A DNA stretch of 64,000 nucleotides from Leishmania mexicana MHOM/GT/2001/U1103 (Eukaryota > Euglenozoa > Kinetoplastea > Trypanosomatida > Trypanosomatidae): positions 236,501-300,500 of the forward strand of contig NC_018338.1 in assembly GCF_000234665.1 (NCBI RefSeq), written 5' to 3'. A program made the translations under genes and the position numbers. Under the pieces are notes generated by a model that saw only the letters and a list, made by a program, of their open reading frames with translations, was not told the origin of the DNA and searched no databases. Positions 39,276 through 48,709 of the stretch are shown in pieces; the first letter of the stretch is position 1, and each line of letters starts with the position of its first letter.

Positions 39276-39968
39276 ATGCCACCGAAGCGTGGTGCTTTGG
39301 CGCAGGCAATCCGCGACACCTTCACTGAGGAGGCGAGTTTGGCCGTGGTGGAAGAGTGGTCCTCGAAGGTGGTGAGTGACCTCGAGGCGCGCGCCTCGAA
39401 CGCACACCACGCATGGCTGGAAGTGTTGGCGAAGCCCTACACGGCCGACGCCGCGGAAACGGTCCCGGTCACCGTCGTCGCGTCGCTTCGTGAATTCCAA
39501 GGGCAGCTGCACGACATGTACCGCGCCGCCGAAACGATCCGCACCGTCATCGCGTGCCGAATTCCGGAGCTAAAGGCGGAGGACAACCTCGGCGTGGAGG
39601 TGCAGATGACCGTCTTGAAGATGATCGACTCGCTGGAAGGGAAGCTGCTCGGTAGCTCCAGTGGCGACAAGGAAGGCGGTGCGCCAGGTGTGGCGGGCAT
39701 GTACGCGGCACGCGAGTACCTTGCCGCGCGCGGGTCTGTGGAAGACAAGGTGCTCGGCAAGGTCAGCGACGACGACAAAAAGACTAAGTCCGCCGCACCG
39801 TCGGTGCTGATGGAGCTGCAGCAGATTGATGCGGATGCGCTGTTGAGGCTAGAGCTCAGCGCCACGCAGATCTCGACCCAGATCCGCTCCTTCATCAACG
39901 CTTACGCAGTCAACTGGAAGAAGCTGATCCAGCCGCGCTCCAACGCATCAGAGAAAAGCATCAGCTAG
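39276..39968 (+). CDS. PA26: Proteasome activator PA26 (PA28/11S family)
   Basis: 230 residues, essentially the same length as Trypanosoma brucei PA26 (231). It forms a heptameric ring that docks on the 20S proteasome and opens its gate without ATP. Recognisable matches: the start MPPKRGAL; EEWSSKVV; the helix ETIRTVIACRIPE; the activation-loop region EDNLGVEVQ; GMYAAREYLAARGSVEDKVLG; ELQQIDADALLRLELSATQIS; and the near C-terminal NAYAVNWKKLIQPRS. The C-terminal residues, which insert into proteasome alpha-subunit pockets, end in SIS. The segment between the activation-loop helix and GMYAAREY is Gly/Ser-rich, as in the T. brucei protein. The start is unambiguous. Confidence 0.95.
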   Translation: MPPKRGALAQAIRDTFTEEASLAVVEEWSSKVVSDLEARASNAHHAWLEVLAKPYTADAAETVPVTVVASLREFQGQLHDMYRAAETIRTVIACRIPELKAEDNLGVEVQMTVLKMIDSLEGKLLGSSSGDKEGGAPGVAGMYAAREYLAARGSVEDKVLGKVSDDDKKTKSAAPSVLMELQQIDADALLRLELSATQISTQIRSFINAYAVNWKKLIQPRSNASEKSIS

Positions 39969-40549
39969 ATGTTGTATCAGTGACGGAGAAGAGACACCCT
40001 CGAGTTATGGAGGGGCAATGGCGTCGGGAACATCTCATCCGCGCTCTCCATCTCGTGCAGGTGCGGGGCCGCCTGCACAAGGACGACGCTGCACTTCCGC
40101 TGTACCCGTGCCCGGGTCGTGCCCACTTTACATCCGCACCTCCCCCTCCCTGCCTCTCTTCCCATCTCGTCCTCGTCAGGGGTACTCGTGGTCGTCACCC
40201 ACACGTCTTGGTGTTCCCCACTTGAACGGTTGTAACAATTCTCTAGAAGGGGGAAAAGGAGGGCGCTACCTCTTTCCTGTTTTTTTTTATCTAGTATGCG
40301 TGTCTGTGCGTGTGTGCGTGTGTCTGTATGTGTGGTGGTGGCAGTGGGGAGTGCGTTGTCAGCACTGCTAGTGTTCACTTGCCCTCTGTTCTCCGCCCTC
40401 TCTTCAGCCACAGCTCCTCGTCTTGCGCCCCACTCCTACCCCACGAGTTGCCGGGTCTTTCGAGCCGTTTATTCATCAGTTTTCGGGGTTGACGCTGCTG
40501 TCGTCCGTCTCCTCATTCTAGTTTTATTTCGTTGCTCGTCCCTGACGAT

Positions 40550-40940
40550 ACCGGCCACCTCAGTATGTGATATCAGGGCCTAAGTTACTCACACTCTCTG
40601 TTGGGAAGCCAAGCGCCTGCACCGTCTGCCCTCGGGTAACAGCTGCAGACTCTTGGTGCCGACAGGACAGGTCTGGGCTGGCGCCGTGCGGATGAGACTT
40701 GTGACCATGACCACGTTTGGACCAGCTCATCACGGATAGTGTCGGCGATTTGGCAAATTCATGTCTCTGCTCCCTGTTTCGCTGCTTGTGCTGCGCTGCG
40801 AAGATGCTGAGCGTAATCCTGGGCATAACCCATGCTGTATGCAGTAGAACTGCAGTTGGCCGAACGACGCCAAACGGTGTTGGGGATGGCCCGGCTCCTG
40901 TACACAGCCGCAGCCCACCAGAAGCAGGCGAGCTGTGGCT
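40550..40940 (+). repeat. Dispersed repeat B, copy 2 (SIDER-like retroposon candidate)
   Basis: About 391 bp nearly identical to 27396-27786 in direct orientation. After the identical core the sequence diverges, then reaches CACGTTGAAGC and an A12 tract ending at about 41001, which looks like a retroposon 3' end. It lies between PA26 and the AMPK gamma gene, probably in the PA26 3' UTR. Confidence 0.75.
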
Positions 40941-41848
40941 GCATGCGTATATGTGTTGGAATATTCATGGTAGAGTGACACGTTGAAGCAAAAAAAAAAA
41001 ACGGTCCCCGTTGAAAAGGAGGGGGTGGAGCTGGGTGTGTGTGCGTGTGCGTGTGTCTGTGTCTCCATGTACAGTGGAGCGCAGCTGTTTGTCCCGCTTT
41101 CTACCCCTCTTTAGCGGCGACGGTGTGGCTTCTTGCGTGCGCACACGTGACGGCGTCTCCGTCGCAGCGACACAACGCACGCCTGCCGCAAGAACTTACG
41201 AGGACGAAAAACAAAGAAAGACGGAGAGTGCGCTACCCAGGATCGACCCTTGTTTCCGCCTCCATCTCGTCGTTTGTTCAGAGCGCTCTCTACAAGTGAC
41301 ATGGTGCAGAGAAGACCGTCATCCATGCGCTCCATGATTCACCGAGCTTAGCCGCCATGATAACCATTACCCGAATCCCTCTTCTTATCACTCCCTACGT
41401 GGCCACGCCACACGCTGAACCGTACGCATACACGGCCACGTGCGCATATCGCATCTCCGCACCTCCGCCCTAGTCGCCACGTAGTTTGTTCGTGCGCACT
41501 TTTCTGTTTTCTTCTTCTCCGCCATTTTTGATTTTTTTTCGGAGCTCCGCGAGGCGTACGTCTCGGGACGCCTCCTCACTGCGCGTCCCCTCGCTACGAT
41601 TCTACACTCGCATCGCTCACTCTCTGTCGCCCTCCCTCCCCCTTCGCCCCCTCCCCCCTCTGTTGGAGTGAGAGCACGCTGCTGATTACCTTGGCTTGGT
41701 TTCGTTCTGTGCTTAGGGTGTGTGCGCGCGCGCCTTGGAACGCCGTCTCCCTCCTCCTCTTCCGCTTTCTCCCATACGCCCACGTCTCGCGGATCCCCCA
41801 CCCCTCTCTCTCAGACACACGCTGTTCTCTATCACTTCTTGGTTTTTT

Positions 41849-41871
41849 TTCGCTAACCCTTCTACCTTCAG
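41849..41871 (+). promoter_or_regulatory. Candidate trans-splice acceptor for AMPK gamma
   Basis: A T8 run and CCCTTCTACCTTCAG (AG at 41870-41871) lie 46 nt before ATG 41918. This supports the shorter protein over the in-frame ORF open from 41720. Confidence 0.5.
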
Positions 41872-41917
41872 CTATCACTCGTGCCCCCACCCCTCTCCCA
41901 CCCACCCACGTGTAATT

Positions 41918-43363
41918 ATGTCTGCGTCTGAGGTGCAGCACTCCTACTACCCCGCGAGTGCGGCGCACACGAGCTATCAAGCCGGCTCCTCTCTCCTCGA
42001 GGCCGGATACAGACCCACAGATGAGGAGTGCGCCACCCTCGCGGCACCGATCGCCAGCTTCCTGCGCAACTGCAGCTGCTACGACATGCTCGGTGTTTCA
42101 ACGCAGGTGGTGGTCCTTGACGTGCAGGCGCCGCTGTCGGTCGCCTTCATCGCCGCCCAGGAGACGCGCATCCAGAGCTGCGTCCTGTGGGACCCGCGCA
42201 AGCGGCAGTACGTTGGCGTACTCACCTCCACCGACTACATTTGCATTCTCCTGTACTGCCAGGCACATCCGAAAGAAGCAGACGCGGTGGCCTTGTGGAC
42301 GATCGAGCACTGGCAGGAGGTGAGGACGGCGCAGGGGCTCGGGTGGCCAAAGGAAAAGCTGGGTGCGCCGTCAGGACCAAAGAGCGGTATCATCACATGC
42401 AAGACAGACACCTCGCTGCACGACTGCCTGCAGATGATGCGGGAGCACTGCGTCCGCCGCATCATCGCCCTAGCGGAGAAGGAGGGCGAAGACTTCAGCC
42501 TCGTCGCCATGATGGATGTGGAGCAGATTGTCGAGTACCTTGGCGTGATGTTCTTTCATATTGAGAAGGCCGGTGGTTTGATCGGCCGGGCCGGCGGCGG
42601 CGCGAACAGCAGCACCGGCGACGCAGCAGGTGACGGCGCTGGTGGTGTTGGTGCCCCTCACCGCACGAACTTGACGCTATCCACAGCGACAAACACGGCC
42701 AGCGTCGCCGGCGACAGCGGCCTCTCCTCACCGCAGCACAGCAGCAGTCACCAGATCAGGTCAAACAATTTCGACGAGTACGATGACGACCCGCAAGGCG
42801 TCTTTGCTCTTGGCGAGGCCTATGTGCTGCCCCCTTACGTCGCGTCTATCATCACCCAGGCAGAGGCTGCCGGGGCGAGCGGGTCTGGTGGCGTTGGCAT
42901 CGCTTCTGATGTGCGCGTCGGTCCCTACAGCTCTATCTTCGATGTCCCGTTCACGTATGTGCCACAAGTCGGTGCGCACCGCCGGAAACCCATCTTTGCA
43001 ACGATGGAGCAGAAGCTGAGCGAGGCGCTGACGCTCATGCTGGACCACAACACGGAGAGCATCGCCGTTTGCTCTCCGAAGGAAGGTATCATCATCGACG
43101 TTGTCAGTCGCAGCGACTTGCTGCGGATGGAAAACCAGGGCGTGTACGATACACAGCTGACGGTGCGGGAGGCGCTGGCGAGCAAGATTAGCGACCACAT
43201 CTTTGTCTTTTACGAGAAGGATACGCTGCGGGAAATCTTCTCCCACTTTGTGCGGCGCCGCGTCAAGGAGCTCTTCATGGTGGACCCGGACACAGGGCGG
43301 CTGCTAGGGCAGTTGAACGTTGCAGAGTTCGTGTACTTTCTGGTCTTCGGTCTCAGCGATTAA
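41918..43363 (+). CDS. AMP-activated protein kinase gamma-type CBS-domain subunit
   Basis: 481 residues with four CBS motifs in two pairs, the layout of the AMPK/SNF1 gamma (SNF4) energy sensor that binds adenine nucleotides and regulates the kinase alpha subunit. Matches: YDMLGVSTQVVVLDVQAPLS; SCVLWDPRKRQYVGVLTSTDY, the classic CBS1 block; an EHWQEVR helix like SNF4 ETWREV; the second CBS with CLQMMREHCVRRIIAL; CBS3 ending in DVVSRSDLLRM; and CBS4 ending in GQLNVAEFVYFLVFG. Nucleotide-contact Asp residues are present in CBS1 (TSTD) and CBS3 (SRSD) but are Glu in CBS2 and CBS4. A Gly/Ser/Thr-rich linker (about residues 222-285) separates the pairs. The N-terminal 35 residues are not conserved-looking. 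Confidence 0.87.
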   Translation: MSASEVQHSYYPASAAHTSYQAGSSLLEAGYRPTDEECATLAAPIASFLRNCSCYDMLGVSTQVVVLDVQAPLSVAFIAAQETRIQSCVLWDPRKRQYVGVLTSTDYICILLYCQAHPKEADAVALWTIEHWQEVRTAQGLGWPKEKLGAPSGPKSGIITCKTDTSLHDCLQMMREHCVRRIIALAEKEGEDFSLVAMMDVEQIVEYLGVMFFHIEKAGGLIGRAGGGANSSTGDAAGDGAGGVGAPHRTNLTLSTATNTASVAGDSGLSSPQHSSSHQIRSNNFDEYDDDPQGVFALGEAYVLPPYVASIITQAEAAGASGSGGVGIASDVRVGPYSSIFDVPFTYVPQVGAHRRKPIFATMEQKLSEALTLMLDHNTESIAVCSPKEGIIIDVVSRSDLLRMENQGVYDTQLTVREALASKISDHIFVFYEKDTLREIFSHFVRRRVKELFMVDPDTGRLLGQLNVAEFVYFLVFGLSD

Positions 43364-43980
43364 GCGTTACCTGCTCGCCTTTCCTCCCTCACAACAGCCC
43401 GAAGTGCATAAAGCAGCTGTGGTACTGTCCATGCTGACTGCAGAAGGAGAGAGAGGGGGACACAGTTATAGGATTGCCATCGGCGTGCATTGGCGATGTA
43501 AGACAAGCGTGCGGTTGCCTAGCCGTGGTGCTGGCGTGTATGTGCGCATGTTTATGTTTGTGTTTGTGTGTGTGTGTGTGGCGAGTGTGTGGAGGGCGGC
43601 GGCTGTTGCTGTTGCGTTACGCTATTTTGCCTCCGTGTGTGCGTGTGTGTGTGTGTTGAGCTTTGCTTGACGATTTTATTTTCATATCTTCGCTGTTGTT
43701 CTTCTCGTTCGTTGGGCGGTTGCTCTCTGCGGTGCCGTGGTGGTCGCGGTGTATCGGAGTGGGACAAGGGAAGAGAGAGTAGACGCAAGAAGAGGGAGAG
43801 GGGAAGGAAGTGGCGCAGGTGCACAACAAGGAGTTGATACAGGGATGACGCCCCCACCTACTCTCTGTGTGCCTGTCTGTATGTGTTTATGTTCTCCCCC
43901 CCCCTCAGCTTGTTCTCGGCACACATGCTTCACCCCTCTTTCCGTGATCAATGTGTTTTTTCTTCCTTGTTCTTATTCTC

Positions 43981-43984
<4 letters not shown>

Positions 43985-44020
<36 letters not shown>
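43985..44020. repeat. (TG)n microsatellite
   Basis: An uninterrupted alternating T/G run of about 36 nt in the 3' flank of the AMPK gamma gene. Confidence 0.9.
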
Positions 44021-44021
<1 letters not shown>

Positions 44022-44660
44022 ACGGGTGCCAAGTGCGCACCCCAATTGCCTCAAGGAAGTTGCACGCGTCTGAGAATCGGACGCTGAGAGCTGCGGAGCC
44101 ACATCCACGAATTTGGGTTTTTTCTTTCTTTCCATTTTCGCTGTTGTCCTGCGGGGGTGCTTGCCATGTGTATTCGTCGCACAGGAGTGGCTAGTGCTCA
44201 CCGCGTCTCTGCATGACGGTGTGTGCCCCTGATCGCAATTTGTGAAACAAAAAAAGGTCGCCTCCCCTGCACCCCACCCCACCCCATCCCCCCCCCCCCG
44301 CCCCTCTTCCCTCCTCTTCTTCCGCTTTGCCTTTTGCGCCATTTGCCCGTGTGCCGCCTCGCTCGTATTATCCTCGTCTGTTTGCTCCACAAAGAAGAAG
44401 AATATATGTTTTTTTAAAAAGAACGTCTTGTGTCACCAACGGTCGCCTCTACCACCACGCACGACACACGCCGAACGCACGCGCCTCCTTCACAGTGAGC
44501 GAGGCTCTGCCATTTGCATCTTTTCACCACCTCGCGACCTGTGTGGTCGACTTGCTTGCAGGTCTTTCCTCAATGTCACCCCGCACAAGACCTGGCAACC
44601 CTATGCATGCCACCTCCGCCGCCGCCACCCCTTCCATATCAGCTGCTCGGATGCCACCCA

Positions 44661-45262
44661 CTGATGACGGGGAACACACCTCACCGTTGCACCTCAGGGT
44701 CCAATCCCCCACTCTTTGTGGTGCCGCCAAGCAGCACCCTCCTCCCCCCTCTATCCCCTGCCAAATACTGCGCCACCTCTGGTGGTGGTAGGGCCAAGCA
44801 CCTACGACCTAAAGGAGGGGGAAGGTCAGTGCGATGTATCGCTGCTGATGCCGGCAGCCAGGTCCTGGACGGCGATAGGTCAGAGCAACCTGCGGCCGTG
44901 CACACGCTTGTGCCATCCATATAATAGGCGAAGTGCCAACGTGACTCGAGCGTATCCCAAGCGCGGCCCTCGCAGTGCCTGTCGGTGTGGGGAGCCTGAG
45001 TGTCGCTCCGAGGGGATGCACGAGGTGGTGGCCGGCATGATGCGGGAGGGGGGCGCGGATGTGCGGGACGGCCTGCAGAGCGGATGCTGAGTCGAGAGTG
45101 TGAGGCAGAGGCCGTGCCCCGACGATTGAGTCGGCGCATTGCTGCACCGACGTGTGTCTACCCGCTGCCTCGCACCACGCGATGTGGGAGTCTGTGGCAG
45201 GCCGGTGGTAGAGTGGGGTTTGGCCTCACGTTGTGTGTGACATCGAAACGGGCACGTTGAAA
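44661..45262 (+). repeat. Dispersed repeat A, copy 2 (SIDER-like retroposon candidate)
   Basis: About 600 bp almost identical to 23465-24065 in direct orientation. It begins CTGATGACGGGG and ends GGGCACGTTGAAAAC. Visible differences from copy 1 include GGGGGA to GGGGAA near the start, GGCTGGC to GGCCGGC, one G less in the G-run near 45050, and an extra TG near the end. It lies 228 nt before the ATG of the dimethylase gene, so it may sit in the upstream 3' UTR or across the processing region. Confidence 0.75.
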
Positions 45263-45427
45263 ACAGCGGAAATGCGCTTGTGCGTCACCTGACGCTCCCC
45301 TTCTTCACCGCCATCAACTTGCCCCCTTCATCCTTCGTTCCGCTTTCTCTATTCGTCTTCCGTGCACCGTGCACAACAGCCCCTCCCGCCACCCACCCAC
45401 ACCCCACACACACACGCACCTCCACCC

Positions 45428-45456
45428 ATCTTCTCTTACCCCCCCCCTCCCCGGAG
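45428..45456 (+). promoter_or_regulatory. Candidate trans-splice acceptor for the dimethylase gene
   Basis: A C/T tract (TCTTCTCTTACCCCCCCCCT...) ends in GGAG with AG at 45455-45456, 34 nt before ATG 45491. It supports the start at 45491 rather than the upstream GTG at 45362. Confidence 0.5.
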
Positions 45457-45490
45457 TCAATCTGTGCTTGCACTGTTCTCAACGGATTCG

Positions 45491-47110
45491 ATGCGGTGTG
45501 CACTCCCGCGGGGCCAACCGCACTGGTCGTGGAGACTGGCCCTCTCCGCGAGCAAGCGAGGATTCGGCGCGGGGCTGGTCTCCGCGTCTCCACGGCTCTG
45601 TCGGTCCCGCATCGAGGCGCGATGGAGCAGGGCAGCAGCGCAGCAGCAGCGGACGTCATGGCGCCCCTCCGCGACGAAGCGCTCCACCACCACATACGAT
45701 ATCAGCGCTTCTGTGATGCACGGCGCTTCGACTTCGTCGTCATCGCCGCAGGCAGCGGCGCCAGTTGCGCTACCCCCACTGCGCTGCCCTGGCGGACCGC
45801 GTGTCAAGGCAGAGGGCATCAAGCAGCTGTACAAAGTACCGCACGCAGGGTTCCTTGCCAAGTACGACCAGCGCTTCATGTTAAACCTCAAGCTCACTCA
45901 TCAACTCGTCAGCTATCTTAGTCGCACAACACTCACGACGCCGGACAAGGTGCTGGTGGAGTTGGGACCCGGTGTCGGGTCACTCACACGGAGTCTGCTG
46001 ACGCGGCCTTGCGTCGGCGTCCTTGGGATCGAGGTGGACGAGCGCTTCAACCCACATCTGGAGCAGATCCGTAACTACACAAACAATAAGTTCCAATGGG
46101 TGACGGCCGACGTGCTCAAGGTGGACGAGCTGGAGCTGCTGAATTCGGCCTTTCCGCATTTTGTCAAGGCCAACGTAAGGCGGCCACCCAGCCCTGGGCA
46201 GGAGACTTGGGCGGCCAACTCGGCAGCCGGCCCTGCTGCAAGCAGTGGAGCGCAGAGAGCGGCCTTTACTGACGACACCGCTGAGAACGACGCGGAGGGG
46301 TACGAGGGTGCGCCTTTGCGCTCGGCTCAACGTGAACGGCTGCTGCGTCAGCGCCGCGCGCGGCAGTCCTACCAACACAGTGACGACACCCACCACAGCG
46401 GTGCTGGAGGAGTGGCAGACCCGGAAACAGCAACATCGCCTAACCCTGCCTTCGATGTGACGAATCACTGGTGGTCCAACGGGAATGCGAAGGTCGAGGT
46501 AATTGCAAACCTGCCCTTCGAGATCATCACGGAGCTACTGATGCGCTACGCAGCGGACTGTTCGCAGCATCGCGGGCTCTTCGCCTTTGGCCGTGTGCCG
46601 GTACACGTCTTCACCCAGCGCGAGGTGGCCGAGCGCATTCTGGCACCGGCTGGGTCCGTGCAGTTCAGCCGCCTTTCTGTCCTCTGCCAGTGCTTCTTTC
46701 ACGTTCGCCTCAAGCAGACATTTGTAGACCAGACGTACTACCCCCGCACAGAGGTGGAGGGCGCGATGCTGACGCTGGAGCCCCGCTCTGTGCCACTCGC
46801 ACACGGCCTCGATGCGTCCACCCTGATTCACTTTACCAACCTGCTCATGAAGCCGGGACTGCGCGCCGCCACTGTGCACAAGTCGCTCTCTCGATTCGCA
46901 CCTGCCGAGTTGGTGCAGTACATGCTGCAGGAGCTGCGGATGGACGGCGCGATGACAGTGCTGGACTTGTCTGTGGTCGAGGTCACCCGCTTGGCTTGCC
47001 TGTGGCAGCAGTTTGTGACCATGTCGCAACAACAACCACAGCAGGAGAGCGACGGTGCCGAGGCAGAAGCTGGGAGCTGCAACGCCGGATCCCCAAATGG
47101 CGCCGTGTAG
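45491..47110 (+). CDS. Mitochondrial rRNA adenine dimethyltransferase / mtTFB-like protein
   Basis: 539-residue KsgA/Dim1/mtTFB-family methyltransferase, expected to dimethylate adenosines in small-subunit rRNA or to act as a mitochondrial transcription/ribosome assembly factor. Residues 1-40 (MRCALPRGQPHWSWRLALSA) look like a mitochondrial presequence. Motif I is VLVELGPGVGSLTRSLL with Glu157; motif II includes GIEVDERF with Glu181; the motif near VTADVLKVDELEL follows; and the catalytic motif IV is NLPF at 340-343, where many members have NLPY. An unusual low-complexity insert of about 100 residues (about 220-325) separates the ADV and NLPF motifs. After NLPF comes TQREVAERI, in line with the family's Q-x-E-V-A-x-R-I. 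The C-terminal 25 residues are Gln/Glu/Gly-rich. Confidence 0.85.
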   Translation: MRCALPRGQPHWSWRLALSASKRGFGAGLVSASPRLCRSRIEARWSRAAAQQQRTSWRPSATKRSTTTYDISASVMHGASTSSSSPQAAAPVALPPLRCPGGPRVKAEGIKQLYKVPHAGFLAKYDQRFMLNLKLTHQLVSYLSRTTLTTPDKVLVELGPGVGSLTRSLLTRPCVGVLGIEVDERFNPHLEQIRNYTNNKFQWVTADVLKVDELELLNSAFPHFVKANVRRPPSPGQETWAANSAAGPAASSGAQRAAFTDDTAENDAEGYEGAPLRSAQRERLLRQRRARQSYQHSDDTHHSGAGGVADPETATSPNPAFDVTNHWWSNGNAKVEVIANLPFEIITELLMRYAADCSQHRGLFAFGRVPVHVFTQREVAERILAPAGSVQFSRLSVLCQCFFHVRLKQTFVDQTYYPRTEVEGAMLTLEPRSVPLAHGLDASTLIHFTNLLMKPGLRAATVHKSLSRFAPAELVQYMLQELRMDGAMTVLDLSVVEVTRLACLWQQFVTMSQQQPQQESDGAEAEAGSCNAGSPNGAV

Positions 47111-48709
47111 TGGTCCGACTTGTGAGCCACTGGATCTGCGCCCCGCCAGCTCTCGGTAACGGAACAAAGTAGCGGGGGAGAGAGAAAGACGGGCACGAAC
47201 GGTGTGTGTTTGTGTGCGACAGCATAGAACTCGCTCGCATCGGCGAATGCGTGGCGGCTGAACTCTGGGCAAAAGCACCGCCATCATCGTCATCGTAATG
47301 ACTTTTTTTTAATCCTGCTGTCGTTGACGTCGCCCGTTGCTGGAGGAAGGGGCACCTGTGCACGTGGAGAGACCAACTGGCCTGCTTGCGCTTTCTCATC
47401 TGCAGCAGTGGCAAGGGCAGCGTCGCGATGTTTATCGCTCATGAGCAGCACGCACGTGAGAAGACGTTTACTTTCCTGAGACTCACACGCATACATCCAT
47501 GTTCTGGTAGCGCACGTGTTTTCCGTTCCCTCTTGATCAGGGGCTCTCCTCCCTCCCTCCCAAGGCCGGACCAGGCGGGACTCGATAGGCCGAAGAGGGG
47601 GTGTGAGAGAGAGCGGCTTCCCACATACGCCCATGCACAGGCTAAGCAGATACATATGATGTATGTGGAGCGCAGCTTCGTATCCGTGGACGGAAATGAA
47701 TGCGTTGCGCACACGCAGCCTCCGCCTTCGCCTTCGCCCGCGCCGCTTCCCCTTTCCTTGAACAGAGGTGGCAAGGGGACCTATCCAGGTTGCCGTCCGA
47801 GTATACGATCGCACGGCGCGCGCATGGCACGTGGTTTAGAAAGCCAATATCATCTCTCATGCTCCGCTCTCCCGCAACACCTCCCCCTCCCCACGGATGC
47901 CGAGGCACTGGAGTTCTTCTAGTGTGTGTGATGGACATAGCTCTGCCTCATTCCTTTTATCACAAGTGGGAGAGGCCAGGCGTGTATTCGCGCTTGTGTG
48001 TGTGTGTGTGTTTGTAGAGCTCGTCACAGATAACAGTGCGAAACTGATCGCCTGTGAGAAGGCAGTCGATCACACGGCATGCACGCTGATACTCACGCAG
48101 CCATGCTGTCACTGCCAGCGTGCCACTGCACCCGCGACGTGCGCTGAAGGGGATGCATCGACGGTGTGGAAGGGGCTTTTCGACCGTGTCGATCGAGTTG
48201 GTGGCACAGGGCCCGCGCACGCACCTCCTGTATTTTGGCTTTGTATGAATAGATGCACCTGTGATCCTCTCCCTTTCTTTCTCTCTCCCTTGCCTTGCTC
48301 TCCCCCACACCTGACACGCATACATATGTGTACACGCCTGCACATGACGTGTGTGTGTGTGTGTGTTTTGTGTGCTCTCTGTCTCTCTCTGCAGCTGCTC
48401 CTCGACACACCGCCTCGACTCGCAGTTCTGCTAGAGCGTCTTTGTTTTCCACTATGTACCATAGAGCGCGATAGCCTCTTCTTATCCCCTTCACTGCGTG
48501 CATGGGTCTCTCGCCTCCTGGCGATCCCACGCTGCCATCCGCGTCGTCCCTGTTGCTGATGTGAATAACGTCAACAGTGTTTGATTTTTTCTTGGTTTGT
48601 ATTTATTCTCTTTTCCGAGTGCCTCACTCCTCCTTCAACCTGGCCTAGTGCTGCTTGCGTGTGTGTGTGTGTGTGTGTGTGTGCGTGTGCGGCATAGCTC
48701 CCGCCCATC
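47111..48709. other. Intergenic spacer with (GT)n, no gene seen
   Basis: About 1.6 kb. It holds GT runs near 47994-48014, 48348-48366 and 48659-48682, the last only about 28 nt before the next ATG. Mixed-composition sequence occupies 47300-47900. ORFs there lack any domain. Confidence 0.6.
48659..48682. repeat. (GT)n microsatellite close to a start codon
   Basis: A pure GT run of about 24 nt ending about 28 nt before ATG 48710. If the splice acceptor is upstream of it, the repeat would be in the mature 5' UTR. Confidence 0.85.

Larger units (their letters stand above)
39969..41917. other. Intergenic spacer containing repeat B copy 2
   Basis: About 1.9 kb. It contains GT-rich sequence (about 40297-40336), repeat B (40550-40940), an A12 run at about 40990-41001, a second GT stretch (about 41034-41061) and C/T tracts leading to the AMPK gamma start. 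ORFs here are repeat-derived or low-complexity. Confidence 0.6.
43364..45490. other. Intergenic spacer containing repeat A copy 2 and (GT)n
   Basis: About 2.1 kb: GT-rich stretches (about 43555-43580 and 43635-43656), a long pure GT tract (43985-44020), a C12 run (44288-44299), repeat A (44661-45262) and the pyrimidine tract preceding the dimethylase gene. No gene was seen. Confidence 0.65.

Noticed and set aside
41720..41917. In-frame N-terminal extension of AMPK gamma
   Set aside because: Its sequence encodes the pyrimidine tract (Pro/Leu/Ser/Phe-rich) and precedes the candidate acceptor at 41870-41871.
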